64,000 bases of DNA from Tetrahymena thermophila SB210 (taxonomy: Eukaryota; Ciliophora; Oligohymenophorea; Hymenostomatida; Tetrahymenidae): assembly GCF_000189635.1 (NCBI RefSeq), contig NW_002476569.1:126727-190726 (forward strand), in the 5' to 3' direction. The first letter of the stretch is position 1, and every line of letters begins with the position of its first letter. A program made the translations under genes and the position numbers. This document shows positions 50,501-63,394 of the stretch, piece by piece. The notes beneath the pieces are model-generated. The model saw only the letters and a list, made by a program, of their open reading frames with translations, had not been told where the DNA came from and searched no databases.

Positions 50501-50747
50501 ATTTTAATATAAAAGATTTTTTGAATTTTTCAAATCAATTCTGATATTTATTTCTATGAAAACTTTTATACAATAAAAAATTAGATTAAGCAAAAATTCT
50601 TTTATATAAAATGGATTGGATTGGATTTGATGATAATTTGCTATTCAAAAGTAAGTAATTTGATTGATTGACACTTTGAAATTAATTAATAATCAAATTA
50701 AAGAGAAAAAATAAATTAGATAAAAAGTATAAAAAGTATAAAAAGAA

Positions 50748-53174
50748 ATGATATAGTTTGGCTCGAAATAATAGACATAACCTTAAATTGAAAATATCTT
50801 TGAGATGCTAAAAAAAAATAAACTAACCCATTTAGAAATATTTAAAGATACTATTTAATCAAAGCAAATTTACCTTAATTTTAAAAAATTAGAGTGCTTA
50901 ACTATGGCGGTTTTTGATAAAAATGAAAATATTAAAAAAAAAATAGAGATTTTTGTTAATGAAATGTCAAATAATATTTGCATAGAAAAACTAATAAAAG
51001 TTACTAAATTAATCAAGAACTTTTTTAGAACAGATTTTGTTTTATAAATGATTAATTCCTACTTTTTAGATGATGAAAAATTATTTTATGTTATAGAATA
51101 CGAATTTTTTGATTATTCAACTGATTAAATAAATAAAATATCTTAATAAAAAATTCCCACTATAAACTAAAATACTTAATTGAAGGATTATTTATATAAA
51201 ATATTTGAACATCACATATAAATGATCAATCCAGCCATGTAGAAAATTCATGTTTAATATTGGTTTGAAAAATAGGATTACTGTTTTGTCTTCTAAAAAT
51301 AGCCAAATTAGCATTTTAAAGTAAAAATAAAGTTATTTGGTTCGTATTTACTTGATGAAATTTTTTTTGTCAACTAAAATATAAATAAAAATCAAATGAT
51401 GGACTGGCCAATATATTTTTAAAAGCAAGAACTTGACTTTGAAATAAAACAAGAAAATTTACTCAACGAAATTAAAAAATATTAACCAATTATCTATGAA
51501 TAGCATAGAGAAATATTTTAGTAAATTATCTAAGAAAAAAAGCAAATAACAATATTTAAACCAACTATTTTCATGGAAGATTAGAGTTATTTTGCTTTTA
51601 GCGTAAGCGAAGGTGATGAGAAATATTAATTGGTTGTTGAAAAATATTAAAGTGAATAAGAAGCTTAATTAAACTATGAAAAAATTAACTAATTAATAAA
51701 TTTGTTGAGCAATTTTTAAATAGAATCAGCTATTAAGAAATGTGTATTAATTCATAACAAATAAGGAATTTACATTGTTAAATAATAAAATGATAAAATT
51801 TATAATTTAGATTATAATATTGTCCATGAATTGATTAAATCTACTTTCATACCAATTTTTACCTAAGATGATTAGTTGAAAGCTATCTTTCTATAATAAC
51901 AAAATAGATTTGAATTTCATTTAAAATTAATTAAGCAATTGCTAAATTATTCTAAAGACCTAATACAAATCGGCATTCCCCCTTAAAATTTAAAGCTAAC
52001 TGAAATAACATCGATAATAATTGAGGATAATAATTACGAGCCTTCTTAGTTTAATGATGATCCTTAATCTTACTAGATAATGTGTGAGCTCTATTCAAAA
52101 TTAGTCCTTGAATGCTTGAATAAAAGTGAAATTTGTCAGAGAAATATACAATTTGATTAACATTTTAATGGAAAAAATTTTAACTAAAAATAAATTTAAT
52201 CTAATAACTTAACTAAATTAATTGAAAATTATTATTAGAATTTGAAAAACAATGAAACAGAAAGTAGTTAATAAATATTAAATAAATTAAATTAATTCTT
52301 TGATTTAGCGTTAAAAATAAAATAAATGAATGATAAATTGAAAACACATACTTTTCTTCTATCTGAAAAGAATATAGGCGAATATTGCTTATTAAATTCA
52401 TTTAATTTGTTTAAAATTATGGATGTGATATAATTTTTGAAAGAAAATTAAAATATTGAATTTTGTTCACAAATTTAATTTAATTTAAAGGAATAATTGT
52501 TTAAATCTATTTAGCCAATTTTTTAATATCAAGGAAATTAAATTTCTGAGAAGATAAGATAACTTTTAATCGATAACCTTTTCCATTTGCATGAAAATTG
52601 CTTTAGTTGTTAAAAAGTAGAACATATTAAATAAATAATTTTCGAATAAACAAATGACATCAACTTATAATATATAAAGTAACTACAAAATAGAAGCCCT
52701 TTTTAAATAGCTTTTTCAAATAGCCTGGATAGCTTCAGTTGCATAGACAGAAAAGATAAATTTGTTTAAATAATTGAAAGATACTTTGATGAAATTCTTT
52801 CATAAGAATTAGGAGAAATATTCAACGATACATGTTTTTGCTATAAAGATATTAAAATTCAAAATTATTTGACTAGAAATTTACCAAACTTAAAGAAAAT
52901 ATAATATTCCATCAGTTAATATAATACTTGTTAACTATTTTAAAAAGAGTTAGATTAATAAGTTGACTTATTTGATCTTAAAAATAAGAAATAAGTGGTT
53001 GAATTTTAAATTAACGTAGTTTAAAATGATCTTTTAATAGTATTCAACTAGCTTAAAAATAACGGCTAAAATATAAATACATTAAAATTAAAGACTAGCA
53101 ATCCTTTCAATAGTGAATTTAAAGTTAATTTATTTTATAAGTTAAAATATCTTGTCTCTTATCAACACTAATGA
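50748..53174 (+). CDS. Unknown-family protein, member 3 (808 aa)
   Basis: Intronless frame from ATG at 50748 to TGA at 53172-53174, collinear with member 2. Long blocks are identical (for example MDWPIYFQKQELDFEIKQEN), while the first 80 residues and the region around 580-650 have diverged. The frame is whole, with no extra TGA. No domain was recognised. The C terminus retains the YKLKYLVSYQH-like end seen in all three members. It looks like a recent tandem duplicate of member 2, including about 600 bases of upstream DNA. Role unknown. Confidence 0.85.
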
Positions 53175-53758
53175 TTTCATATTGTTTTATATTTTAAAAT
53201 TAATAAATAAATAAATACTTTTGATTTAAAATGTTATTTTAATGATTAAAAAATTAATTTATTTATTTATTAATATCAATTATAAAATGAGATAAAAATA
53301 AATTTCTATCTGTTTGTTTTTCCTTATTTTTTCTAATAAATATTTTAAAAGACTAAAAACTCTGTCTGCTATTACTTAATATAAACTGAAAGTTTATTAT
53401 AAAAAAAATTGATTAAAATAAAATAATTATATACAATCAAAAATAAATAAATACTGTTTAATCTCTAAACCTCTTACTATGCCGATTCCAGTATTTTGTA
53501 CCGAGGTATGGTATTTAATTTATAAAAATTTTAAATAAATAAATAGATAGATAGATAGATAAATTATTTATTTTTACAATTTATATGTAAAATAATGAAT
53601 GTTTGTTTATTCTTATAAAATATTTAATAATTTATTTTTTCAATTTATAGTGAAAATAATATTTATCCTTATAAAATATTTAAGCATTTTTAAAAAATTA
53701 TAAATTTCAATAATATAAAAATTAATTCTTTCTTGTGATTGCTTAATTTTATTTAATT
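53175..53758. other. AT-rich region between convergent genes
   Basis: It contains a short GATA microsatellite near 53544-53562. No gene is seen. Confidence 0.5.
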
Positions 53759-55273
53759 TCAAATATCTTATAGATCATAAATTATTTGAGGAATATAATT
53801 TTTAGAGTAATCTTTGAAACACTTTTCAAGAGCCTTTAAAGACAGAACATATGATTGGAATTCATTTAATGGTATTTACTCAGGTTCAGATAATAAAGAC
53901 ATTATTATGCTGTTGGTGTTATTAAATATAAAGCCTTTAAACATCCTTGCCATTAATATTTTTGATAAAGTTAAATTTTTTGAATATGACTTAACGCTAA
54001 AAATAATATGTGAATTTATTTCCTCTTCAGCTAAAAATAAATCTTGCAGATGATAATAACATTGGATATAGAATGTGCTTGTGAAATTTATTTTTATTCC
54101 TTTTTATTTCTATATTTTATTTATGTTTTTATGAATTTTGTAATACTCTTAGCATAAATTATTATCACAGAACGCTTCTTAATTCTATTAGCTGATATCA
54201 ATATAATTAAGACCATCATTTAAAGTAATTTCAATATCTTAAGTCAATTCCAAATCTACCTGAGATAATTATTAGTTAACAACTTTTAATTAACTATTAT
54301 CTTTTTAAATAATTACTTTGAGGTTTAACTCCTTGTTAATAATCAAGTACAAATACATGATAAAGTAGATTGAATTAAATACTATTATTATCATATTGTT
54401 GATAGAAAATATATTTTAATTAAAATTTTTATCGCTTTTAATTTCTCTTAAAGTTTTCACTCCTGCAAAAACCATAAAAATAGTTAATCTACTTACTTAA
54501 GACAAAAAATTAGCAATCTGCATTTACTTTTATCTGTATAGAGTATCTTCAAAAACGATATTATTATGTAAAATATTCAATATTATGGATATATGAGTAT
54601 ACCCTGTTTAAACTTTTTTGAAGAAGTAAAGAATAAAAATATATTAAAAAGCCATGATAATAAAATTGTAATATATTAATCTTATTCCGTGTTAGTCTTC
54701 TAAGTAAGAGAACGAAATTAATGTTAAATGAAAAGTAAAGATGCCAATAAAATTTTTAGCTAATTTGTAACCAATTTATTATTTCATCCATATCGAGAAA
54801 TATGATATTTATAAGAAGTAAAATATAACTTGAGCCAAGTAAAAGTAGTAAGCAAAAAATCTATAATTTAATTCTATTTCTTCATTTTAAAGCAACTTTA
54901 GGTAAAAAAAGAATATGAACTAAATAATATTTTGAATAACTCCTCTAGAAACAACAAATCTAAAAGCCATGCAGATTAAACTTGATTAGCATATATATTT
55001 AGCAAATACAGCGTAAATCCAACCTAAATTTAATAGATCAAACACTAAATAAGTTAATTTTTCTCTATCTGTCTAAATTAACCCTGAAATTATAATGATT
55101 AGTTTATCCAATGTAAACAAAACCCAGAAAGTAATTGCATAAGAAATTTCACCGCAATAGTAGAATTTAATACTTAATACGATATTTATTATATCAGAAA
55201 TATACAGCAATCCTAAAAGTGCAATAAACCATATTCTAGTTTTATCTAATTCTACATAAAATTAAGCGTCCAT
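53759..55273 (-). CDS. Multi-pass membrane protein (504 aa)
   Basis: A single minus-strand frame under the ciliate code from ATG at 55273 to TGA at 53761-53759. The N-terminal 320 residues are a series of hydrophobic segments, about seven or eight, such as IWFIALLGLLYISDIINIVL, ITFWVLFTLDKLIIIISGLI, VIFYFLQISYFSIWM, LIYYNFIIMAFQYIFILYFF and VFNSIYFIMYLYLII. The last 180 residues are polar and probably cytosolic (FLAEEEINSHIIFSVKSYSK, then a helical LNEFQSYVLSLKALEKCF). The number of membrane passes would suit a seven-pass receptor or transporter, but no family signature was recognised. It is followed in the same orientation by another membrane protein gene upstream (57132-55841). Confidence 0.78.
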
Positions 55274-55840
55274 AATTATTATTTAATCTTTACTTGTGAA
55301 TAAATATTTATTAATAAATTTTTTTAAATAAATAAATAATATAAAAACTTGATTTTAATATATTGTTTGTTTTTATCCAATTGACATAGACGCAGATAAT
55401 AATAATAATAATACAACTTAAGAAGCTTTCAGATTACAGATAGATTGATCAAATTAAAATAGTCAATATTTAATTAATTTTCTATTAGACTATTTAATTA
55501 AGTAAATAAGTGTCTACAATAAATATTAAAATATGTTATATTCTGTTTTGTAAAAACTTATAAAAAAAGAATATTTAGAAATTTTTTTTTTGTTACTGCT
55601 TATTAATCAAAGGATTTTTAATAAATCAAACATAATTGTTAAATTTCATGCATATACTATATATTTATTAAAATAAGTAAGTAAATAAATAAATCAGTAT
55701 GTAAGTAGTTAAAATTTAACATTAAAAATGTATTTCACAAAAAATAATTAATATTGTATTATTTAGATAATCAACTAACCATTTATAAAACTTTATGATA
55801 AAAATAAATTGTGATAGCAAAATGAATTATATTTTAGAAT
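55274..55840. other. Intergenic region between two same-strand membrane protein genes
   Basis: AT-rich, with an AAT triplet run near 55398-55412. It presumably holds the promoter of the 53759-55273 gene. No gene is seen. Confidence 0.45.
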
Positions 55841-57132
55841 TCAATTTTATTGAGTATTTTGTTGATCAAAGTTGATCTTCCTAAATAAAATACATTTGGC
55901 TAAGAAAGAATTAGGCTTTGTTTTTAGAATTCTGACAGATATTTAATCAATTAAAATTATAACCATTATTCCTGCAAACCAAAGAAGAATCCAAATTTGA
56001 GATTAATAAGTATTAATTTTTAGTAAATCTAAAGTTATGAAAACAGCTAAAGAAATTGCGATTACTTCAAAGAAAATGACTATAAACATTGAGCCACATC
56101 TACAATTTATAATGTGTTTAGTGCAGCATAAAAAAGCAATTATTTTTATTATCAAAGGAATTGAAAAGGTCAGCAACCAATATAATACCATTCCTATGAG
56201 GAATTCAACGATTAAATAATCATTCATTGTATTTTACTTGTCGTAATTATAACTAAAAGCTTTGAAAAAATAAATTGCAAAGCTAAAAAATTAATTATTA
56301 CATGTCTGATTCTATGATTATTATCAAAGTTTTTAAAAGAATAATTACCTGCTTATGTTAGTTGATATCCATAGTATTTAATCTATGCCTTTTAATATAT
56401 TTACTAGTTCGAATCGGTTTAGTTATTTTGTGTCAATTATTCATTCTAAATTATTAATTACTAAATCCTATTATTTAAAGAATTTCTATGGCTTAAACGT
56501 AATTAGTTCTACTAATTTGCTTATTAAGTATTGATTGGAGGTGATAAGCTAATTGATTATGCTTCTAAACAAAAAATTGGCTACTCTACATTCATTTGTT
56601 GACATTCTACTTTTTATGCATTTTCTAAAGCCGCATCATCTCTTGGAGCTTAGAAATTATGAGCTTATTAAATAGGATAGCCAACCATTAATTAGATTGG
56701 TGAACCATCATTCATTACATTTTAAATAATGGAGCTCTTTTTGATATTTGTTTAGGTAGAACAAACAAGATTATTTTTATATTTTTATGAAATATTAATC
56801 CATGTATATTATAAAATCGATACAAATAACAAATTCAGGACAGATATGACTATACATGCAGTTTATTCATCTGAATTTACTTCATTTTTATTAGTGCAAT
56901 CATTTTATACCTTGTGAGGATCTTAATCTTATTAGCATTTAAGGCATGTGTTAGAGTTTTTATCAAAAGTAATACACATGTTTTATGGACAATTAGATTG
57001 ACTCTAACTCTATTTATTTTCAAGAGATTGCAAAGAACGTTAAATTCTGCTTAAATCTTTAAAACTATTGTCTGCAGAGCAGAAGTTTTTAACAAAAAAT
57101 GAGCAGATTAGGATAAAATAATAGATTTTCAT
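55841..57132 (-). CDS. Signal peptide, Cys-bearing ectodomain, multi-pass membrane protein (about 389 aa)
   Basis: Two minus-strand exons, 57132-56405 and 56282-55841, are joined in phase 2 across a 122-base intron; together they make 390 codons. The N terminus MKIYYFILICSFFVKNFCSA is a classical signal peptide. A short ectodomain has a Cys cluster (NCPQNMCITF and NTCLKCQQDQDP, then NDCTNKN). A first membrane segment (CIVISVLNLLFVSIL) leads to a Gln/Asn-rich, probably cytosolic region (NNRIQQLIIQNEQLTQNNQ). About four further membrane segments follow (LIGMVLYWLLTFSIPLIIKI, MFIVIFFEVIAISLAVFI, WILLWFAGIMVIILI). Family not recognised; the layout suggests a surface protein. A shorter model starting at 56372 with a 37-base intron is also phase-consistent but discards an obviously coding exon, so I prefer the long one. 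Confidence 0.7.
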
Positions 57133-58770
57133 AGTTTTTTTAATTTATTGCTTTTTTATTAATTTAAAACTATCTAAATTATTTTGTTATGTCTATCCTT
57201 AATATTATGACTAAATAATAAGTAATTAAGTAATTAATAAGTAAATTATTTGCCTGGTGAAAAACCTATTCCTAACATTTTCAAACAAAATATTAAATAG
57301 CAATTACTTAATTTTTATTAGTATGACTTATTTAATTAAACAAATAGCTATTTGTTTAATATGTCAAAGCTTTTTATGCTTTTCTCTCAGAAATTTTAGC
57401 ATAATAAACTAACTCTATTTATAAAATATTTAATATTAAAATCAGTCTCACAATTATTTAAATAAAATAAAATTCTAATATTTTTAACAAAATAATTTTA
57501 ATTAATACTTTTTTAAATATTTGATTGTTTAAAATAAGTAAAAAATATTTATTTAATTATTCAAATTTAAAATGAATTTCTTTTAATTATTTTAAAGAAT
57601 TATTTAATTATATTGAATTATTTTAAATTCCTTTGTAAAAATATTATTAAAATATCTCTAACTTTTTAATTTGTAATTTGTTTTGTTTTTGCATTTTGAG
57701 AATAAAATATTTTACAATTCATTTTATTATTATTTTTGTAAAATAAATCATTAATTAAAATCTTCAAATATATTTAAATAAATTTTATTTATTTATTTAA
57801 TTTTTTATTTATTTATTGCTTATTATCTTTTAAGTTTTCTAAAAAATTCTTAAAAGTTGTTTGTATCATTTATAAACATTTTTAATCACTTGTTTTATAA
57901 TAAAACTTTATACTGTAAATCATCGTTTATTCACTAAAACTAGTTCCAAAAGGCAAATAAGTTAGCAATTCACAAAAGTAAAAATTTTGCATTCGATTAA
58001 TGACTACTTTTGGATTAAATTTTTTTAAAATGTTTGATATTCAAAATAATATAAAAATATAATAGTACCGTAATTTCTCGATAAAAAAATCAGTCCTAAA
58101 TCAGAGAACAAAGTCAAAAAATTTAGAGAATTTGATAACCAAAATTATTTAAATAATCTTAGCTCTATAAGAGTGAGGTAACACATTAATAAGAAATAGC
58201 CATTAATTAGCTCATGATAATTGTTTAGAATTTTTAATTATATTTTATTTATTTAAAAAAAATAATTTTAAGTAATTAAAAATGCTTATTTTTTTGTTTG
58301 ATTTTAATAATATTTTATTCTGTATAATATAAAATAAAAAGAATCAACTTTGATTAGAAGATTATTAGGGAAATGAATTTTATATTAAACTATCTTTAAT
58401 GCCATATGAATGTTTTGAGACAAATAATACATGGTCATATTGTTGAAAACTTATTATTATGAAATTGTTAGCTATGGAATTAATCTATTAAGAAACAAAC
58501 AAAATTTAACAAAGTAGAATCATAGAATGATAATAAATACAAGGTTAGTAATAAACAGCCTGATTTATGTATAGAAGAATTTAATTTTATTATCAATAAA
58601 GCTGATTGTATATATATTTAATTAAAGATTTAAATTGAATAACTGACTATTTGACTGATTGACTGGTTGACTACTCCTACTTTTACTTTGGATTAAACTA
58701 AAAATATTTCAATAAATTTTTTATTCTCTCTATAGAATCAACAGGAATACTCAAAGTTGACTTATAAATA
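57133..58770. other. AT-rich intergenic region
   Basis: A long stretch of A/T-rich DNA between divergently transcribed genes. A short GACTGATTGACTGGTTGAC run lies near 58650. No gene or RNA gene is seen. Confidence 0.5.
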
Positions 58771-61700
58771 ATGAGGAGTAGAAAAAGTACAGATGAAAAG
58801 AGAGATTCTTCTACTGGTTTAGCTAATTACACTGAACAAAACAGAAAGATTATGTTTGATATTTCGCCTAGAAAAAAAAAAAGATCTTCGATTGATTAAA
58901 AAGAAGTCAATGGATCTCCAACAGAAAACAATAACAAAAGAATTGGTTTACTTCAACCCTTGAAGCTGTTATAAGAGTAAATATAAAAGAGATAGCAGAA
59001 AGTTTAAGAAAGCATTGAGGAACACAAAAAGATAACTTCATCTAACTAAATATTAAAATCTTCATAAAAAATAGCTGGAAATGATAAATCGATGAACTAA
59101 ACGAATCAATTTTTTGGCTCAAAGTTCGAAAATACATTCAGAAATTTATAAAAATCACCAAATAATAATTAAAATGCAGCTTTAAAAATCAGTCCTCCTA
59201 CTTCTTCTTTCAAGCTGGGAATAATATCACCACCTAAAAATTAAACTTCTACTATTGAGACAGACTCCATTATGTCTAGAAATGATTTAGGCAATAGTAA
59301 ACATGAAATTAAAAGCAAAAAGACTAAAAAATTACAGAACATATTCAGAGTAATAACTATGATGAACAAAAAGATGAAGATTAAAAAGAAAGACAAAGAC
59401 ACTGTATTTTTCAATAGATACATCAAAGAATATGAACATGTTGACACATATTTTAATGTTAAGCAAGTATTTTAGTAACTGAATCCTCTCAATAAACCTA
59501 CTCCTTCTATTGTTAAGAGAGGTGATGATTTAGGAGATAAGAAGGATATCAAGAATAAGGATTACTCTAAGGAAATAAATGATCCTTTTGAAAATTAAGC
59601 TTAGCTTATAGAAGAGAATGAAGATGATAAAAGCAATTCTTCTAGCGAAGAAGAAGACGAAGATACAAAAATAAATGAAAAACATAATTCTTAAAAAGGT
59701 GAGAAAAGTTCTTCATTAAACTCGAAGTCATAGTCATAACCTTAAGGAATGTCTCTTTTGAAAAGGCTTTTTTAGAAGAATAATAATTAGGCTCCTTAGA
59801 ATAATTTTAAAAATAACTCTGAGTCACGATTTGCTTAAAAGAAAGCAATGAAAAAAGTAGATTTAGAAGAATTAAATACACAAAAATTGATGAAGTTACT
59901 GCAAAGTTTGTAAAATTCTTATTAAATAGAGGATATTAAAGTGAAAGAAGATGAAGAAGAGAATTAAGACGATTTATTTTATGATAGCTTGCACAAATAG
60001 TTGATTAAAGCTTTAAGTTAAGAACCGAATGGACATGAAAAAAGCAATAATTAATTAAACTTTTGGTAAGAAAGAGAGATTGAAACGATAAATTTCTAGA
60101 TCAAAAAGGCTCACGAGCACAATAGGAAGGTAAGTGACATGAGAAATTCGTATAATTAAAGTTTGATTGAGAATAAATACTTAGAGTTTAAAAAGAAATC
60201 AGATCAAGCATTGAAGCTACTGAAAAAAGGAGGATACAAAATTTATAGGTCTAAACTAAAACAAATAGAAGAAGAAGAAAAAATGAATAGGCATATCATG
60301 GAAACAATTGAGAGATTTGAGCAATTCAATTAAAAAATAAAGTATAAGCCGATGCATCATTAGCATTTTTCTCATAAATCAATTAACTCATAGAAATAAA
60401 TATCTGCTGTTTTAGATAATCAAACAGAAATTAAAAAGAAGAGTCATATGGTTGCAGATAAAATGATGTAGGAATTCATGTCAAAAAATAGAAAAAGCAT
60501 AGTTTGTTCATCATTACCATATAGCATTAGTTAAAGTAAGACTTAAAATTTTAACAAAGGTTAAACATTAAATTTTAGTAAAACCATCTAATTTCCCAAA
60601 GAAAATAATAACTCAATTTAGAAAAATGAAGTTAGTTTTTAGTTAAATAAAGAAAACTTACCTCTTATTGATAAGAGACGCTCAAGCTTAACCAGCGATT
60701 AAAGCAAGTTAAGCAGTCAGTATTCAATTTGCTAATCTAAAGTTAATCCGAGGAAAACGATTGGTTTTAAAGATTTGCAACAGAGCCCTAGTTTCTCAAA
60801 GCGATCGATTGATTCAAAGATAACCTAAAAAAGCATATAAGAAATATATTTAACTGAATAAAAAATAACAATTGATGAAAAAGAAGCAAAATAACCTGAA
60901 GAACACTTAAAAGGAGTGGGAACCTTAGACTTTAATCTGATTAATTCATAAATTAAAGACGATTATATTTTATAAAATAAAAGAGATAGTTTTCATTCTA
61001 AGATATAGAGTCCATCTTCAAAAGAAAAGAAAAGCTCTAATAAAACAATTTAATTTAAAGAAAATATTTAGAATAATAATAATATGTTTTTATCCACTAA
61101 TCTTTCGCCTACAATTAATAAGACACATCACAATCATAGTAAAAGCCTTTAACAAAATTCTTCTCCATTTAACAAATAAAGCAATCTTAAAAAAACGAAT
61201 AGCTTCGCAATAAATAATTCTCCTTTAAACTAAAATTAAAAGCAAATGAACTTTTCAACTTTAAGTAATAAAAATTCTTCTAATAACTAAACCCATAAAA
61301 GAAGAAACACAATAATGAATGTATTTGCCCTCAATAAAAAATAATCATCAAATGCTAGCTAATTTAGTAATCAGCAAAGCCCAAAAATTAATAAAGTGAA
61401 TGAAGAAAATATGCCTTTGATAAGCTCTTTTGGTTAGTAGAGTCCTAAGTTTGTTTAAATAGAAAATATTAAGCAACAAGAAGACACTGTATAGTTATTA
61501 AGAAGAAGAAGCAGCACTTAACATAAAACTGTAATCATATCTAGTCCTTCTTAAATACAAAGGAAAGTAAAAAGAACAAACACTGTGCACTTCTAAGAAA
61601 ATGACTCAGATTCACCTAAGGTTAGCAATTTTTCTAAGGAATTGAATGCTTATAAACTGTAAGAATAGTTAAAATATTCACCTTAAGTGGTCAAAGCTAA

Positions 61701-62328
61701 ATCTCTTATAAGTTAAATATTTAAAAGGCCTGAAAAATTGCAAATAGCACAAATAAAAGAAAAAGAATTTTTCCCCTAGCTTGATTTTTACAGATAAAAA
61801 AGTTTCCAAAATTTAGAAGACACTTATCATTAAAACCATTAATCATTCTGCACAGCAGTTGAAAAAAGAAACAAGCGTATTTAAAATCAATACAGTCTTC
61901 TTAAGTAGAAAGTTGTGGGAAACTCACAATCATTATCTGAAACTCCCACGAGTAGCTCTAATTTTTATAATTCTACAAGTCATAGTTAGAATTAAAAATC
62001 TAATTAGCCCTCAACTTTTTACTCATCAAAGTCACCCCTCATTCTGTTGAAAGATCATTTGAGAAAAGTGTCTGCATTCTAACAAAAGTATTCAAACAAA
62101 GTGCAAACTCTTCTATATGACCTAGATTTTGCCTAAGAAGAAAATACCTTTGTGAAAGGCCAAATGATTAGAACTGTGAATGATTCTTGTAAATCTTACG
62201 AATAAATAACTAGTTAAATCTCTCCTCAACTTGAATGCATACGCGATTTATTTGAGTAATCAACTCAAGATACAAAAAACAAAAAACCATTCATTTAAAA
62301 AGCAACCATTTAAAAAAAAAAAATCTGA
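58771..62328 (+). CDS. Low-complexity Ser/Asn/Gln/Lys-rich protein (1185 aa)
   Basis: One intronless frame from ATG at 58771 to TGA at 62326-62328. The sequence is polar throughout, with many Ser-Pro and Lys/Arg-Ser motifs (likely phosphosites), an acidic stretch near residues 285-300 (NSSSEEEDED), and two charged helical parts. One lies around 190-235 (KNIFRV-like start, MNKKMKIKKKDKDTVFFNRY) and the other around 450-520 (KKSDQALKLLKKGGYKIYRS). No catalytic domain, membrane segment or signal peptide was found. It is probably an intrinsically disordered nuclear or cytoskeletal protein; this is inference from composition only. Base composition is less AT-rich than the neighbouring genes. Confidence 0.85.
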
Positions 62329-63150
62329 TTATATTTCAATTTTACTAATATAAATCATTTAAAATAATTTATATTTTAGCTATTAATTACATTATATTTG
62401 TTTAATTAAAATAAAATAATTTATATTTTAGCTATTTATTACATTATATTTGTTTAATTAAAACAATCAAATTCAATATTAAAAATTAATTGCAAAAAAT
62501 ATTATTTTAAAACAAAAATTATTTCTTACAACAAATTTCATATTCAAAGATTGAAAAAAAAAAATTATTTAGAATTAATAAAGATTTATTTTGTCCTTAA
62601 AAATTAGCAACAATCAATTTGAAATGATAAAAGAGTTAAAACTCTAAATTCTGACAAATTTAAAAAGGTAGTAAATTAATTAAATCTAATATACATTTCA
62701 ATTTCTAATACAAGTTAAATTTCTCTTCAAATTGAATGCAATTTATTTAAGCAATCAACTAATAATACAAAACATAAAAATCATTAATTTAAAAAAAGGC
62801 TATTTAAAAAAAATCTGAGCATTTTTCAATCAAACTCATTTATTTTTTATGCTTTAGTTATATTATTATTTAAATTAAAGTAACATTTTTTTAAATTCAA
62901 TAGTAAAAATTAATTTCTTTAATTAAATATGATTTTAAAACATTGATTATCTATTGTTACAAATCTATTATTATCAAATTTGATTTACAAAAACTGATAT
63001 AAAATATTATTTAGTATTAATGAGGATTTATTTTTTTCTCAAATATTAGCTACCTACAATAAAATCGAAATAGTAAAAATAATTAAAACTCTAAATTCTC
63101 ACAAACTTGAATAGCAATAAATTAGATCTAATATGCATTTCACATTTTAA
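62205..63150 (+). repeat. Tandem duplication of the 3' end and downstream flank of the 58771 gene
   Basis: The last 120 bases of the gene and about 380 bases of its flank (62205-62710) recur in degraded form at about 62713-63150. The second copy still shows the coding tail (CTTCAAATTGAATGCA followed by TTTATTTAAGCAATCAACT) and the stop region, then the shared TTAAAACTCTAAATTCT segment. It contains only a relic of about 35 codons and cannot be a gene by itself. Confidence 0.7.
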
Positions 63151-63394
63151 ATAAATAAAATATTAATTATTTAAAAAATGAAATTATCTATTTATTTATC
63201 TTTTATAAAAAATATATTTTTAGTTTATCTATTTTATATTTTGAGAGTATTTATTTATTCTCATTTCTAACCAGCTTATTATCAAAATTATATAGAAGTT
63301 AATATGAAATTTTTGTTGACATTTATTATATCTAATTAGTAGTTAACATATTGAAAATTAAATTATTGGTTTATTCGATTGGTCCTTCCTTCGC
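62329..63394. other. 3' flank with tandemly duplicated gene tail
   Basis: It contains the 52-base tandem repeat and the duplicated tail described separately. No independent gene is seen. Confidence 0.55.
62360..62463. repeat. Two tandem 52-base repeats
   Basis: 62360-62411 and 62412-62463 are identical except for one base (TATTAATTAC versus TATTTATTAC). They lie just after the stop of the gene at 58771. Confidence 0.85.

Larger units (their letters stand above)
49327..50747. other. Intergenic region with duplicated upstream-flank blocks
   Basis: It contains a perfect inverted repeat at 49502-49531 and two head-to-tail copies of the upstream-flank repeat. No gene is seen. Confidence 0.5.

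Noticed and set aside
53814-54053. A plus-strand open frame of 79 codons with good codon variety
   Set aside because: It is the antisense of the C-terminal part of the 504-residue membrane protein on the minus strand, which has a complete frame and clear membrane segments.
56349-56372. A short first exon (eight codons from ATG at 56372) with a 37-base intron for the membrane protein gene
   Set aside because: Phase-consistent, but it leaves out more than 700 bases of clearly coding upstream sequence with a signal peptide. The model joining 56405 to 56282 explains both.
56488-56760. A plus-strand fragment with protein-like segments (IGGDKLIDYASKQKIGYS) interrupted by TGA
   Set aside because: It is the reverse complement of the first exon of the minus-strand gene at 55841-57132.
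59241-59447. A minus-strand hydrophobic frame that looks like a membrane protein
   Set aside because: Antisense to a Lys/Asn-rich part of the 58771 gene; A-rich sense codons give F/I/L codons on the other strand.
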